Virus record (IMG/VR): IMGVR_UViG_3300033984_000293 | Coordinates: 1 to 64,000 of that record | Source of the DNA: a virus | Length of the DNA: 64,000 bases | Direction: 5' to 3' (one strand) | Shown: piece by piece, positions 17,184-26,687 of the stretch | Layout: the number at the start of each line of letters is the position of its first letter | Position numbering within the stretch: the first letter of the stretch is position 1 | Notes under the pieces: generated by a model | The model's input: the letters and a program-made list of their open reading frames with translations, nothing else | What the model was told of the DNA's origin: nothing | The model's database searches: none | Program-made: the position numbers and the translations under genes

Positions 17184-17475
17184 AATACTTAAAATTTCAA
17201 AAACAAGAAAACAAACTTATGATATTACCGTTGAAAATAATCATAATTTTTTCTGTAACAATCATTTAATTCATAATTGTGGTTATACCGGAGAAGTTAA
17301 AGGAATTATATTTAACACCAATAATCATCCTGTAACAATAACTAAAGGAATGAAATTTGGTCAAGCGGTGTTGTGTCCCGTTGTAAATGGGGGTTGGGTT
17401 CATTTGGACCAAAGAGACAAAGTTACAGATAAAGAAAGAGGTGATAATGGGTTTGGCTCAACAGGATTAATATGA
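17170..17475 (+). CDS. dut: C-terminal split intein fused to dUTPase C-terminal half
   Basis: A 101-residue protein. Residues 1-36 are a C-intein: block F TYDITVENNHNFFCNNH and block G LIHN, ending with His35-Asn36. Cys37 is the +1 nucleophile. From Cys37 the dUTPase resumes with CGYTGEVKG, the second half of motif 3, and continues to motif 5 with GFGSTG at the C-terminus. Joining D134 of the N-half to C37 rebuilds VDCGYTGE, matching the canonical motif IDSDYRGE. It starts inside the end of the endonuclease gene and overlaps the next glycosyltransferase gene by 4 bases. Confidence 0.88.
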   Translation: MKTTKILKISKTRKQTYDITVENNHNFFCNNHLIHNCGYTGEVKGIIFNTNNHPVTITKGMKFGQAVLCPVVNGGWVHLDQRDKVTDKERGDNGFGSTGLI

Positions 17476-18980
17476 TAACAGTAATATACTCAACACATAA
17501 AGATGAACAATATAATAACAAATTTAAACAACATTTGTTACAAACCGTTGGTTTAAAAGACGTTCAAATTTTAGAATACAAAAACAATAATGAATTTAGT
17601 TTGGCTGAGATTTACAATAAAGGTATTTCTCAATCAATTTTTGATATTGTAATTTGTTGTCATAACGATATCAAATTAGAAAATGGTTGGGGAAAAAAAT
17701 TATTAAAAGATTTTTCAAATAACCCTGATTATGGGATTATTGGAAAAGCCGGTTCTTGTTATTTTCCTGAATCAGGGGTGTACTGGGAACGTATGCAACA
17801 AACAATGGTGGGACAAGTTTATCACCATCCCGATGGTCAAAATAAATGGTTAAGTAAATATTCTTTAAAATTACCATATTTAATTCCAGTAGTAACTATT
17901 GATGGGTTATTTATATCATTTGATAAAACAAAAATTAATCATCAATTTGATGAAACAATTGGAAGATTCCATTTTTACGACCATTTATTCTGTATTCCTA
18001 ATTATATAGATGGTATTAAAATTGGTGTAACATCTTCTTTTGAAATTACACATCAGTCCGTTGGGAGACCGAATCAAGAATTTTGGGAAAGTAAAGATAA
18101 ATTTATTGAAAAGTGGGGAAGTAATTTGCCATTAGATTTAAAACCTGAAAAAATTTACATTCCTGAAATAAAAGAAAAACCAATTAAGAATATTGGTAGA
18201 GTTGCGGTTATAATCCCAACCAAAGGAAATGTTGAAATGTTAAAAGAATGTGTTGATTCATTTTACAATTATTGTAATTCTGAGTTATTTGATATTTTTA
18301 TTGCGGACACCGGTTCTACGGATGATGAAAAAGAAATATTAAAAAACAATATAAAAAATTATAACAACATAAAACTAATTGAGTACGATTACTATAATTT
18401 TTCAAAAATTAATAATGATGTTGTAAAAAATCACGTAACAAATAAACACGAATTTTTATTATTCTGTAATAATGATATTAAATTATTAAATAATGTTATT
18501 TATGGAATGTTAAATATTTTTAAAACAACACCCAAAGTTGGTACCGTTGGGTGTCGACTTCATTTTGAAGATAATACTATTCAACACAACGGTGTTATTT
18601 TAGCTATAAATTCAAATAATATTTTTAATATTGGTCATGAAAATTTTAGTTGTTACTATAATTATATAATAAATAAAACAGAGGTTATTGGAAATACTGC
18701 AGCACTGATGATGATTAAAACAAATATATTTAAAGATAATGGTATGTTTAATGAGAATTATCTTGAGTGTTTTGAAGATGTAGAATTAAATTTTAAATGT
18801 GTAATAAGTGGATATAAAAATTATATGTGTGGTGATTTAGTTGGTTATCATTATGAAAGTAAAACTAGAAATAACGATAACAATAAATTAACAAAACAAA
18901 ACGAAGATTACTTAAAAAGATTATTACCATTTTTAAATAAAAATTATCTTAAACTATTAAAACTAATTAAAAAAAATTAA
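17472..18980 (+). CDS. Two-domain glycosyltransferase, second domain GT2 (GT-A fold)
   Basis: A 502-residue protein. Residues ~1-230 form a first GT-like domain (VICCHNDIKL, a DxD-like site). Residues ~240-500 form a clear GT2 domain: VAVIIPTKGN, then DTGSTDDE, FCNNDIKLL (DxD equivalent) and LECFEDVELNFK near the acceptor site, as in rhamnosyl- and related transferases. It begins a run of tightly packed glycan genes; its ends overlap both neighbours. Donor and acceptor sugars are not predictable. Confidence 0.78.
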   Translation: MITVIYSTHKDEQYNNKFKQHLLQTVGLKDVQILEYKNNNEFSLAEIYNKGISQSIFDIVICCHNDIKLENGWGKKLLKDFSNNPDYGIIGKAGSCYFPESGVYWERMQQTMVGQVYHHPDGQNKWLSKYSLKLPYLIPVVTIDGLFISFDKTKINHQFDETIGRFHFYDHLFCIPNYIDGIKIGVTSSFEITHQSVGRPNQEFWESKDKFIEKWGSNLPLDLKPEKIYIPEIKEKPIKNIGRVAVIIPTKGNVEMLKECVDSFYNYCNSELFDIFIADTGSTDDEKEILKNNIKNYNNIKLIEYDYYNFSKINNDVVKNHVTNKHEFLLFCNNDIKLLNNVIYGMLNIFKTTPKVGTVGCRLHFEDNTIQHNGVILAINSNNIFNIGHENFSCYYNYIINKTEVIGNTAALMMIKTNIFKDNGMFNENYLECFEDVELNFKCVISGYKNYMCGDLVGYHYESKTRNNDNNKLTKQNEDYLKRLLPFLNKNYLKLLKLIKKN

Positions 18981-19540
18981 TGATAACGTTTTTAGCAACA
19001 GCATATAAAGAGACAACAGATTCTTATCAATTTATAAGTTCTTTAATATTACAACAAAACCCAAATTGGGAGTGTATAATTCATTGTGATGAAAAAAATG
19101 AATATCTTGAAAAGTGTGTTAATTTTTTTAATTCGGATAAAATAAAAGTGATATATAATGAAACACCAACGTCTTATTGGGGACATTTTAACCGAAAAAA
19201 TACATTAGAATTAGTGAGTACTGAGTTTGTAATTCAAACGTCTATTCAGGACTATTATACACCTAACACCGTAAGTGAATTATTGTCAAATTTGACTGAT
19301 TGTGATATGGTTATGTATAATTGTATCCATAACCATTTTAATTATAATGTGTTAGACTCTACACCTATTAGATGTAGAATTGATTGGGGTTCATTTGTCA
19401 TAAGAACAGACATAGCCAAAAAAGTGGGGATTAATCATCCTGAATCACCATTTTGCGATGGTATTTTTGTTGAAGAATGTTTAAAACATCCAAATATAAG
19501 AACGAAAAAAATAAATAAAATATTAACTGTACATAATTAA
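18980..19540 (+). CDS. Short GT2-family glycosyltransferase
   Basis: A 186-residue protein with a GT-A type start (MITFLATAYKETTDSY, SLILQQNPNWECIIHCD). At about 190 residues it is shorter than usual GT2 enzymes (~250-300). The SIQDYYTP segment occupies the metal-binding site position. It may be a minimal domain or a reduced enzyme. It overlaps the upstream gene by one base and abuts the next. Confidence 0.65.
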   Translation: MITFLATAYKETTDSYQFISSLILQQNPNWECIIHCDEKNEYLEKCVNFFNSDKIKVIYNETPTSYWGHFNRKNTLELVSTEFVIQTSIQDYYTPNTVSELLSNLTDCDMVMYNCIHNHFNYNVLDSTPIRCRIDWGSFVIRTDIAKKVGINHPESPFCDGIFVEECLKHPNIRTKKINKILTVHN

Positions 19541-20530
19541 ATGAAGATATCGATTATTGGAACAGGGTGGGTTGGATGTCATTTGTCTAATGTGTTAAAA
19601 AACGAACACGATGTCACGCTATATGAAAAAAATGACAAAATATTTAATGGCACTTCTTACTATAATCAAAATAGATTACATTATGGTTATCATTATGCGA
19701 GAAACTACGAAACCAGAAATTTGTGTAAAACAACTTTTTATAGGTTTATAAACGACTATGGGTTTTGCGTGACCGATATTGATAAAAACTTTTATTGCGT
19801 ACCTAAAAAATTATCTTTAATTGATTTAAACACATATTTAAAAATTTTTGATGAGTATCCGTCTGAATTAACTTCCCATAATTTTAGTAATACTGAAGGA
19901 TGTATTTTAACAAATGAAAAACATATTAATTTTAAAAAAGTTAAAAATTATTTTCAAAAAGAATTAGATGGGTTAATAAAATATGAAACAATAGATAATG
20001 TAAAATTAGAACAACTATCTAAAAACTCGGATTTAGTTATTGATGCGACAAATAATTTTATGGGATTAATAAATACTGATTTTTTTTATGAGTTAACCAT
20101 AACATTAATTTATGATAAAATTAAATCAACTAATTTCGATTCTGTGACATTTGTTGATGGTGAACTATTTTCTATCTACCCTTATAAAGATAATAAGTTT
20201 ACATTAACCGATGTTAAATTAACACCATTAAAAAAGTTTTCATCAGTTAATGAAATCGATGAATATAAAAAATTAATAAATGATGAATTTATTTTAAATA
20301 AAATTAAAGAATTTGAAAATCGAGTTATGACATTTATGCCGGAATTCAACGAATACTTTAAATATGACTCTTATTTTTTATCAATAAAAAGTAAAGTAAA
20401 TGATGAGTCGGATAGTCGATATCCAGTAATAAAACAAACAAACAATATAATTTCATGTTTTACCGGAAAAATACAAGGAATTTATATTATTGAGGATTAT
20501 ATTTTAAACATAATTAATAATGACAAATGA
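19541..20530 (+). CDS. FAD/NAD-binding flavoprotein, possibly UDP-galactopyranose-mutase-like
   Basis: A 329-residue protein. It has an N-terminal dinucleotide-binding motif (ISIIGTGWVGCHL, GxGxxG) followed by an acidic end of strand two (VTLYEKN), as in FAD enzymes. SYYNQNRLHYGYHYARN, rich in Tyr and His, and a C-terminal CFTGKIQGIY resemble the flavin and substrate sites of small sugar-modifying or DAO-type flavoproteins. UDP-Gal mutase-like activity would fit the glycan cassette but is not proven. It overlaps the next gene by 11 bases. Confidence 0.55.
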   Translation: MKISIIGTGWVGCHLSNVLKNEHDVTLYEKNDKIFNGTSYYNQNRLHYGYHYARNYETRNLCKTTFYRFINDYGFCVTDIDKNFYCVPKKLSLIDLNTYLKIFDEYPSELTSHNFSNTEGCILTNEKHINFKKVKNYFQKELDGLIKYETIDNVKLEQLSKNSDLVIDATNNFMGLINTDFFYELTITLIYDKIKSTNFDSVTFVDGELFSIYPYKDNKFTLTDVKLTPLKKFSSVNEIDEYKKLINDEFILNKIKEFENRVMTFMPEFNEYFKYDSYFLSIKSKVNDESDSRYPVIKQTNNIISCFTGKIQGIYIIEDYILNIINNDK

Positions 20531-21566
20531 AGAATTATCGTTTCTATTTAACAAATACTTGAATAGAAATTTTACAAACCATGAACTAATTGTTCATGGT
20601 AAAAAAACAGTAAGTTTTTTAGAAAATGAAATATTAAATTGTAACGAATATTTAAAATTACCCACAAGAAATACTAACATAAATGATTTGAAAGTTGCCA
20701 TTTTATTAAGTGGTCATATCAGAAAAAACTCAATATTAAAAGGGATAAATCAATTTTGTAATAATGAAAATTTTCATGTTTTTATACATACATGGGATAA
20801 TATAGGATTGAAAGGTAGTGAAACCTTATTAAACGATTTATCCGCCGAAACTTCCGTGATTTCTGAAATAAACAAATTCACTAATATGAAAAACCATGAA
20901 ATAGATAATAATAAATATTGGATTGAATCTCAAGAAATTAAAGATAACTATTTTAATTTTTCATCTCCAGAAATTTTTATTAAATCTCAATTATATTCTA
21001 TTAATAAATCATATAAATTAATGGAACAATATTCAAAAGAAAATAATATTGAATATGATGTGGTTTTAAAAATAAGATTTGATTGTGATATGACAGAATT
21101 TAATTTAACAGATAAAATAATCTCAGACATAAAAACTCATGATATTATTTTTACCCCTAATATTGATAATCAACATACTCACATGGACTATGGTACATCT
21201 TGTTGGGCATGTGACAGTTTATATTATAAACATAATAGAAAAATGGTTCATATTTTTGACCACACAAATGTTATATGTGATTTATTTGCGTATGGGAGTA
21301 AAGATTCAATGAAACAATATTGTGATTTATATAATAATTATGATGAACTAAACAAATCTTTTTTTGATAAAAATCTAAAGCAATTTAAAAGAGTCCCTAA
21401 AAATATTGTTCATGAAGGTGGTAATTATAACTTAAAAGGTCATGAAGGTCACGTAGATTCATTATATTATTACTATTGCTCATATCCGGAAAGATTACTA
21501 CAATTTCAATTAAAAGATTATATGTTAGTTCAATCAAAAGAAATTAAATTAAACTTAGTTCGATGA
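20520..21566 (+). CDS. Putative glycosyltransferase-like protein, 348 aa
   Basis: After a ~55-residue N-terminal extension, KVAILLSGHIRKN is followed by FHVFIHTWDN and YDVVLKIRFDCDM. This order is seen in a family of poorly characterised GT-A-like proteins in polysaccharide clusters (SGxxR at the start, RxDxD as metal site). The sugar is unknown. It overlaps its neighbours on both sides (11 and 4 bases), so it is part of one operon. Confidence 0.55.
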   Translation: MTNEELSFLFNKYLNRNFTNHELIVHGKKTVSFLENEILNCNEYLKLPTRNTNINDLKVAILLSGHIRKNSILKGINQFCNNENFHVFIHTWDNIGLKGSETLLNDLSAETSVISEINKFTNMKNHEIDNNKYWIESQEIKDNYFNFSSPEIFIKSQLYSINKSYKLMEQYSKENNIEYDVVLKIRFDCDMTEFNLTDKIISDIKTHDIIFTPNIDNQHTHMDYGTSCWACDSLYYKHNRKMVHIFDHTNVICDLFAYGSKDSMKQYCDLYNNYDELNKSFFDKNLKQFKRVPKNIVHEGGNYNLKGHEGHVDSLYYYYCSYPERLLQFQLKDYMLVQSKEIKLNLVR

Positions 21567-22324
21567 AAATATTAATAGGAAACACCGGTTTAGTAGGGCA
21601 AACTTTAAAAGAAAGTATAAATTTTGAATTTGAATATAATTCAAAATCAATTCATAATTATTTACCACCTGATGGATGTGACTTGTATTTATCTTGTTTA
21701 CCTTCAACAAAATGGTTAATTAATAAAGATACGAAGTCAGATATTGAAACTGTGGTAGACATTATTAAATTAATAGGCGATGTTAAATATAAAAATGTAT
21801 ATGTAATATCTACGATTGATGTATATGGGAATTCACCTGTAGGTGTTGACGAAGATTTTGAACCAATATTCAAAGATTTTTCTTATGGGTCGAATAGATA
21901 TCTTTTTGAAAAAATGGTTGTAAAACACTTAAACTATGAGAATGTAAAGATTTTTAGATTACCAGCTTTATTTAGTAAAAATATTAAAAAAAACATATTA
22001 TACGATTTATTGAATAATAATAACATTCATATGATTAATAAAAATTCATCATTCCAATGGTATAATTTAAATGATTTGGTGAGTGATATAAATTTGTATG
22101 GTAAAAATTACTCTAACGAAATAGTTTTTAATTTATTTACGGAACCATTGGAAAGTGAAGAAATCATTAATTTATTCCCGTCTCATAAAGAAAAAGTTAT
22201 ACATTCCGAAATTAAAATACAGTACGATTATACGACCAAATATTCGTCAACCGGATACATAAAACCTAAAGAGGTAATATTAAATGAAATTAAAAAATTG
22301 GTAAACGAAATTGCTCTTAAATAA
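21563..22324 (+). CDS. NAD-dependent epimerase/reductase (short-chain dehydrogenase type)
   Basis: A 253-residue protein. It has a GxxGxxG-like nucleotide-binding start (ILIGNTGLVGQTL), then YVISTIDVYG and SYGSNRYLFEKMV. The family's YxxxK catalytic pair appears as Y108-GSN-R112, an arginine replacing the lysine. The pattern is nearest to dTDP-4-dehydrorhamnose reductase or nucleotide-sugar epimerases. It is probably part of activated-sugar synthesis for the cassette. It is the last plus-strand gene before a gene on the opposite strand. Confidence 0.65.
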   Translation: MKILIGNTGLVGQTLKESINFEFEYNSKSIHNYLPPDGCDLYLSCLPSTKWLINKDTKSDIETVVDIIKLIGDVKYKNVYVISTIDVYGNSPVGVDEDFEPIFKDFSYGSNRYLFEKMVVKHLNYENVKIFRLPALFSKNIKKNILYDLLNNNNIHMINKNSSFQWYNLNDLVSDINLYGKNYSNEIVFNLFTEPLESEEIINLFPSHKEKVIHSEIKIQYDYTTKYSSTGYIKPKEVILNEIKKLVNEIALK

Positions 22325-22326
22325 TA

Positions 22327-23427
22327 TTATAAAGTCATTCTATTTGAATGATTAGATTTTATTTTTTCCATTGAGATTTCAATTGGTAAACACTTGTCAC
22401 TAAAATAATTTATTTGGTTAAACAATGTTTCATGGTTTTTAATCTTGTTAACATAATTATTTGTATCTAATAGTTCTTCAGTTAATATTTCATCAACAAT
22501 TTTTGAGTATTCTATATTGGAAATACCTTCCTTATTTGGTAAAACTAAACAACTTTCTTTTAAATCAATATCTTTAGTGAATATTTTTTGGTATAATAAC
22601 AATTCTTCTTCGGATAGTATTGGTACTATATTATAAGCAAAACACTGATAAAAAGATATTCTAGTTGGGGTATCCCCTCTTAACACAAACAAATATTTTG
22701 TTTTCATTAATTCCTCTTCTATATTTAACATACTACCAATATAAACTTCTGTTTTTAATTGTAGTATAAAACTTCTAATTCTATTAAGTAATGGTCTAGA
22801 CTCTGAATGTAAAGAACCAATAAATGTTAGGTCATATTTTTTTTCACAACTTATAATTTTTTTTATAGAAGGAAGTGAAAATAAACTATTACTATTCAAC
22901 ACATATGGAATCGTAATTATTCTGTCGTATGTACCCATTTTAAAAGTTGTGGTAGTATTAAAAAAAGATACCTCATCCTCATAGCTTAAAATAAAAATAT
23001 CCTTGTCGATTGATTCAAAAGAAGTTTCAAATAAAACATAACTATATAAAATAAAATGCGGAATTTTTAAATTTGATTCTACGTTATTTTTAATAAAATT
23101 ATCCCAATAAAATTTAATAAAATTTTCTTTATACCCAACACCAAACGTAGGTGGTTGAACTTTTGGGATTAAATCAGAATACTTGTCATAACTTTTTAAA
23201 TGAATAAAAAGTTTGTTATGATTACTAGGGGTTATAGACCCATAAATCAATCTAATAAAGTCTATCGGTATGAAAGCAATATCAGATTCATTGATATCAT
23301 CAACCACTTCATATTTTAATTTTAGTTTATCCAAAAATATATTGTATAAATCCATTTCAGGTGGTAAGGACTCAAAAAATGACATAATTTTTTCTAATTC
23401 TTTGATATTATAAATAAAAATCTTCAT
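22327..23427 (-). CDS. Exostosin-like (GT47) glycosyltransferase
   Basis: About 366 residues from the ATG at 23427; an in-frame ATG at 23472 would add 15 residues but overlap the divergent gene, so the inner start (MKIFIYNIKELEK) is preferred. Exostosin-type features are: an N-terminal segment with SDIAFIPIDF, the FIGSLHSESR transition, and a donor region YLFVLRGDTPTRISFYQCFAYNIVPIL, equivalent to the FxLxPxGxxxxSxRxxEAxxxGCIPV motif. GT47 enzymes are mostly eukaryotic or from bacterial glycan clusters and are unusual in phages. It is divergent from a second GT47 gene. Confidence 0.7.
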   Translation of the reverse strand: MKIFIYNIKELEKIMSFFESLPPEMDLYNIFLDKLKLKYEVVDDINESDIAFIPIDFIRLIYGSITPSNHNKLFIHLKSYDKYSDLIPKVQPPTFGVGYKENFIKFYWDNFIKNNVESNLKIPHFILYSYVLFETSFESIDKDIFILSYEDEVSFFNTTTTFKMGTYDRIITIPYVLNSNSLFSLPSIKKIISCEKKYDLTFIGSLHSESRPLLNRIRSFILQLKTEVYIGSMLNIEEELMKTKYLFVLRGDTPTRISFYQCFAYNIVPILSEEELLLYQKIFTKDIDLKESCLVLPNKEGISNIEYSKIVDEILTEELLDTNNYVNKIKNHETLFNQINYFSDKCLPIEISMEKIKSNHSNRMTL

Positions 23428-23448
23428 ACTTATTAAATATAAGTCTAT

Positions 23449-24459
23449 ATGTCTAATAATAAATGTTTTCACATATTAAATATTAATCCCGAATTTAATT
23501 CAGACTTATTACCAATACACATAAATGATAATGAAATAATTAATAATCATTTTATTAAATTTGACGATTATAAATTTTTACGGTCACAATATTCTTTAGA
23601 GATAGTGTTACATAATATGTTTAGAGAACACAAAAATTTAATAAATAATTATGAAAATTCTGACATCGTATTCATCCCTATTTATTTATTTTGCACCGCA
23701 TGGTCAAAGAAATATTTTTATGATGTTAATCAAATAATTAATAAAATAAATTTAATCTTACCGTTAATTAATAACTGTGTTAATGATGGTAAAAAAGTTA
23801 TTATTACTTATTCAGATGTTATGTGGGAGGATAATAGATGTTTTTTAAATTACTTTAATTTCCATGAAAACATTTATGTTATTTGTTATGAAGATGTGAT
23901 AAGTACAAACAATCAAATCCCGGTACCATATTGTACTCATATTAAAAAAAACCCAAAAGATTATATTATACCTCAAAACATTAACAAAAAACACTTAATA
24001 AGTTATGCAGGTAGATATAGAAAAGAAATTGATTACTTTAATAATATTCAGGTATTAAATACAAATACAGTAATCGATGATAAATGGATTAGCATTAATA
24101 ATGTGGACACATACAATGAAATTGATGAGCTTTATTTAAATAGTCATTTTTCGTTACAACCACATGGGGATAAACAATCGAGAAAAGGGTTCTATCATAG
24201 TTTATTACTTGGATGTATACCCGTAATATTTGATGACAATTATGGTATATATGAAAAAGTGTTAAATGGCATTGTTAATATTGAAGATATTTCTGTAATA
24301 TTAAACAAACATGAAAACAATTTTGAAGACGTATTGAATAAAGAATTAATAAACATTAATTCAAAGATTGAAAATATTAATAAAATAAAACATTTATTAT
24401 TGTACGATGAGAATGATTTATCAATTGTTGATTTTATTTTAAATAAAATTAAATTTTAA
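23449..24459 (+). CDS. Exostosin-like (GT47) glycosyltransferase
   Basis: A 336-residue protein. The motif FSLQPHGDKQSRKGFYHSLL, followed by GCIPVIFDD, is the classic exostosin donor-site signature. The N-terminal half has NSDIVFIPIYLF, matching SDIAFIPIDF in the divergent neighbour, so the two are distant paralogues. The 21-base intergenic gap between the two start codons holds a divergent promoter region without a clear consensus. The acceptor is unknown. Confidence 0.75.
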   Translation: MSNNKCFHILNINPEFNSDLLPIHINDNEIINNHFIKFDDYKFLRSQYSLEIVLHNMFREHKNLINNYENSDIVFIPIYLFCTAWSKKYFYDVNQIINKINLILPLINNCVNDGKKVIITYSDVMWEDNRCFLNYFNFHENIYVICYEDVISTNNQIPVPYCTHIKKNPKDYIIPQNINKKHLISYAGRYRKEIDYFNNIQVLNTNTVIDDKWISINNVDTYNEIDELYLNSHFSLQPHGDKQSRKGFYHSLLLGCIPVIFDDNYGIYEKVLNGIVNIEDISVILNKHENNFEDVLNKELININSKIENINKIKHLLLYDENDLSIVDFILNKIKF

Positions 24460-24481
24460 AATATACAAATATATTAAAAAT

Positions 24482-25240
24482 ATGAAATTATCATTAAGTA
24501 ACTTAGCGTGGGATATCTCCGATAACGACCAAATCTTAACTATATTAAAGACTAAAAATATTCATAATATTGAAGGTGTTCTAACTAAAATTAATGAATG
24601 GGATAAATTATCTAACGATGTTTTAATAGAGTATAAAAAAAAGTTAGACTCTTACAATATTAAAATGGAGTCAATTCAGTCAATATTTTATGATGTTAAA
24701 TGTGATGGAATTAAAGATACGAAAATAGTTTATAAACATATTGACAGACTAATTGAAATATGTAAAATATTAGGGGTTAAGGTTATGGTTTTTGGGTCTC
24801 CTACCATTAGAAATGGAATCGTTGATGATTCGTTATCTAAAATATTTAAAAGGATTGATAATTCACTTAACAATACAGGTATTGCTCTAACTATTGAACC
24901 TAACTCTAAAGTTTATGGGGGGAATTATTTTTATAATATAGAAGAAATTGTTGATTTTATTAAAAATAATAAATTTATTAATATTAAAACAATGATTGAT
25001 ACCCATAACTTAAAATTAGAAGGTTACGACCCAATTATTGAATTAAGTAAGTATTATGACTATATTAATCATATACATATTTCGGAAATAAAATTGACAC
25101 CAATTATAAATCCTGATATACATATAAATTTCTCAAATGAACTTAAAAAATTAGGATATAATCAAATAATCACATATGAGGTTTTAAAATGTGATAATAT
25201 TGAATCTGAAATAAAAAAATTTGTTGAGATTTACAACTAA
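24482..25240 (+). CDS. Sugar phosphate isomerase/epimerase-like TIM barrel
   Basis: A 252-residue protein with the AP-endonuclease-2/xylose-isomerase-like barrel pattern: LSNLAWD at the start, LGVKVMVFGSP, LTIEPNSKVYGG, TMIDTHNL and HIHISEIKL, where Glu, Asp, His and Glu metal ligands are expected. Members isomerise or epimerise sugars or sugar phosphates. It is transcribed with the GT47 gene and likely supplies a precursor for the cassette. Confidence 0.68.
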   Translation: MKLSLSNLAWDISDNDQILTILKTKNIHNIEGVLTKINEWDKLSNDVLIEYKKKLDSYNIKMESIQSIFYDVKCDGIKDTKIVYKHIDRLIEICKILGVKVMVFGSPTIRNGIVDDSLSKIFKRIDNSLNNTGIALTIEPNSKVYGGNYFYNIEEIVDFIKNNKFINIKTMIDTHNLKLEGYDPIIELSKYYDYINHIHISEIKLTPIINPDIHINFSNELKKLGYNQIITYEVLKCDNIESEIKKFVEIYN

Positions 25241-25257
25241 ACAATTAAAAAAATAAA

Positions 25258-26001
25258 ATGGCTGAACAGCGAAAAAAGAAACCAACAACAACTCCGAACT
25301 CGGAAGTGACCGGTAAACCGGTAAGTAAAAAAGATTTAATTGCTCAAATTATTAAAAGAAAAACTAAAGAAAAGTTTTTAACTTTAAATCAAAAAAAATA
25401 TTACGATACTTTAATTGACAGTGAAATCACAGTTTGTTCGGGACCAGCGGGTGTCGGTAAAAGTTATATAACAATGAAAGCTGCGATTGACTTACTTTCA
25501 GACCCAAAAACCCCTTACGAAAAAATAATAATTGTTAGACCAGCTGTTGAGGCTGAAGAAAAATTGGGTTCACTACCAGGTAATGTTGAAGAAAAGTTAG
25601 ACCCATATATCTTCCCATCTTATTACCTATTAAATAAAATTATTGGTAAAGAATGTCGAGAAAAACTTAAAGAGATTGAAGTTATTGAAGTGTTTGCGTT
25701 AGCGTTTATGAGAGGTATGAATATTGACAATTCAATATTAATATTTGAAGAGGGTCAAAATGCGTCCCCGAGTCAAATGAAACTTCTTTTAACAAGAATA
25801 GGTTATAATAGTAAATTTTTTATATCAGGAGATGTTGAACAGTCTGATAAATATAAAAATAAAACATTAAGTGGGTTATGGGACGCAATTGAAAAATTTA
25901 GAGATGACGACTATGTTTCCACATTTGAGTTTAAAGATAAAAATGATATCGTTAGAAATCCATTAATAAGTAAAATATTAGAAAAATACGAAGATAAATA
26001 G
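25258..26001 (+). CDS. phoH: PhoH-family ATPase
   Basis: A 247-residue protein. Residues 62-69 are the Walker A motif GPAGVGKS; KIIIVRPAVEAEEKLGSLPG and SILIFEEGQNASPSQMKLLLTR (Walker B region) are the PhoH signature blocks. FISGDVEQSD completes the family pattern. PhoH proteins are RecA-like ATPases common in large phages, with probable RNA-related roles; the exact phage function is unsettled. The N-terminal 35 residues are basic and Thr-rich. A terminator follows, separating it from the HAD-like gene. Confidence 0.9.
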   Translation: MAEQRKKKPTTTPNSEVTGKPVSKKDLIAQIIKRKTKEKFLTLNQKKYYDTLIDSEITVCSGPAGVGKSYITMKAAIDLLSDPKTPYEKIIIVRPAVEAEEKLGSLPGNVEEKLDPYIFPSYYLLNKIIGKECREKLKEIEVIEVFALAFMRGMNIDNSILIFEEGQNASPSQMKLLLTRIGYNSKFFISGDVEQSDKYKNKTLSGLWDAIEKFRDDDYVSTFEFKDKNDIVRNPLISKILEKYEDK

Positions 26002-26026
26002 AATTAAAAACATTAATTTAATAGAG

Positions 26027-26068
26027 AAGATAAGTGACTATATTTTAGTTTACTTATCTTTTTTTTTA
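26027..26068 (+). terminator. Intrinsic terminator
   Basis: An AGATAAGT / ACTTATCT stem with a ~16-base loop, then a run of nine T. It ends the transcript through phoH. Confidence 0.7.
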
Positions 26069-26084
26069 TATAACTTTTATTGAT

Positions 26085-26687
26085 ATGAGAATCGGTATAG
26101 AAATTAATGGAGTATTACGAAATACTTTGGGGAAAATTGAACAAACTTATCAAAAATTTTTAATTGATAAAACAGATGGTATAGAGAATGAAGACTCTTT
26201 TGAATATAAGATGACTTATCCGATAAACAGTTTAACGTTAAATGAACATTTCTCATTTCCGGATGAAGATGAATTATTTTCATTTTTATATGAAGAATTT
26301 GCTATGGAAATTTTTGGTCACGCACAGTCTTCAGAATATAACACTTTTACTGATTTAAACGAGGTTTACGTCTCTTTAAGAGATAATAATGATTTACTGA
26401 TAGTTTCTGATGAAATAGGTAAATCAAAACCTGCATCACTATTCTTTTTATCCAAATTTGGTTGCCAATTAGAAAAAGTAAAATTTTATAGTAATTCAAC
26501 AATTAATTCAATGTGGGATGAAATTGATATTTTACTTACATCAAATCCCATCTTATTATTGGAATATCCCTCAGATAAAATATTAATAAAATACGACACT
26601 GAGTATAATGAGAATATTAACACAATCCATTCTATAAAATCAATAAAAGAATTGGAGGATAAATTAAAACAAATTTTAGAATGTTAA
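26085..26687 (+). CDS. HAD-like hydrolase, possibly catalytically altered
   Basis: A 200-residue protein. The N-terminus MRIGIEINGVLRNTLGKI matches the first HAD motif of phage nucleotidase-like proteins (usually IDxDGVL), but the nucleophile Asp is Glu and the second Asp is Asn. LLIVSDEIGKSKPASLFFLSKFG gives the Ser/Thr and Lys region, and WDEIDILLTSNP the last acidic motif. It may be inactive or have changed chemistry. It overlaps the next gene by 7 bases. Confidence 0.55.
   Translation: MRIGIEINGVLRNTLGKIEQTYQKFLIDKTDGIENEDSFEYKMTYPINSLTLNEHFSFPDEDELFSFLYEEFAMEIFGHAQSSEYNTFTDLNEVYVSLRDNNDLLIVSDEIGKSKPASLFFLSKFGCQLEKVKFYSNSTINSMWDEIDILLTSNPILLLEYPSDKILIKYDTEYNENINTIHSIKSIKELEDKLKQILEC

Noticed and set aside
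15960-17290. Group I intron in the dUTPase gene
   Set aside because: The inserted ends encode intein blocks A, B, F and G at protein level, and both halves are translated with them; no intron core structure was seen.
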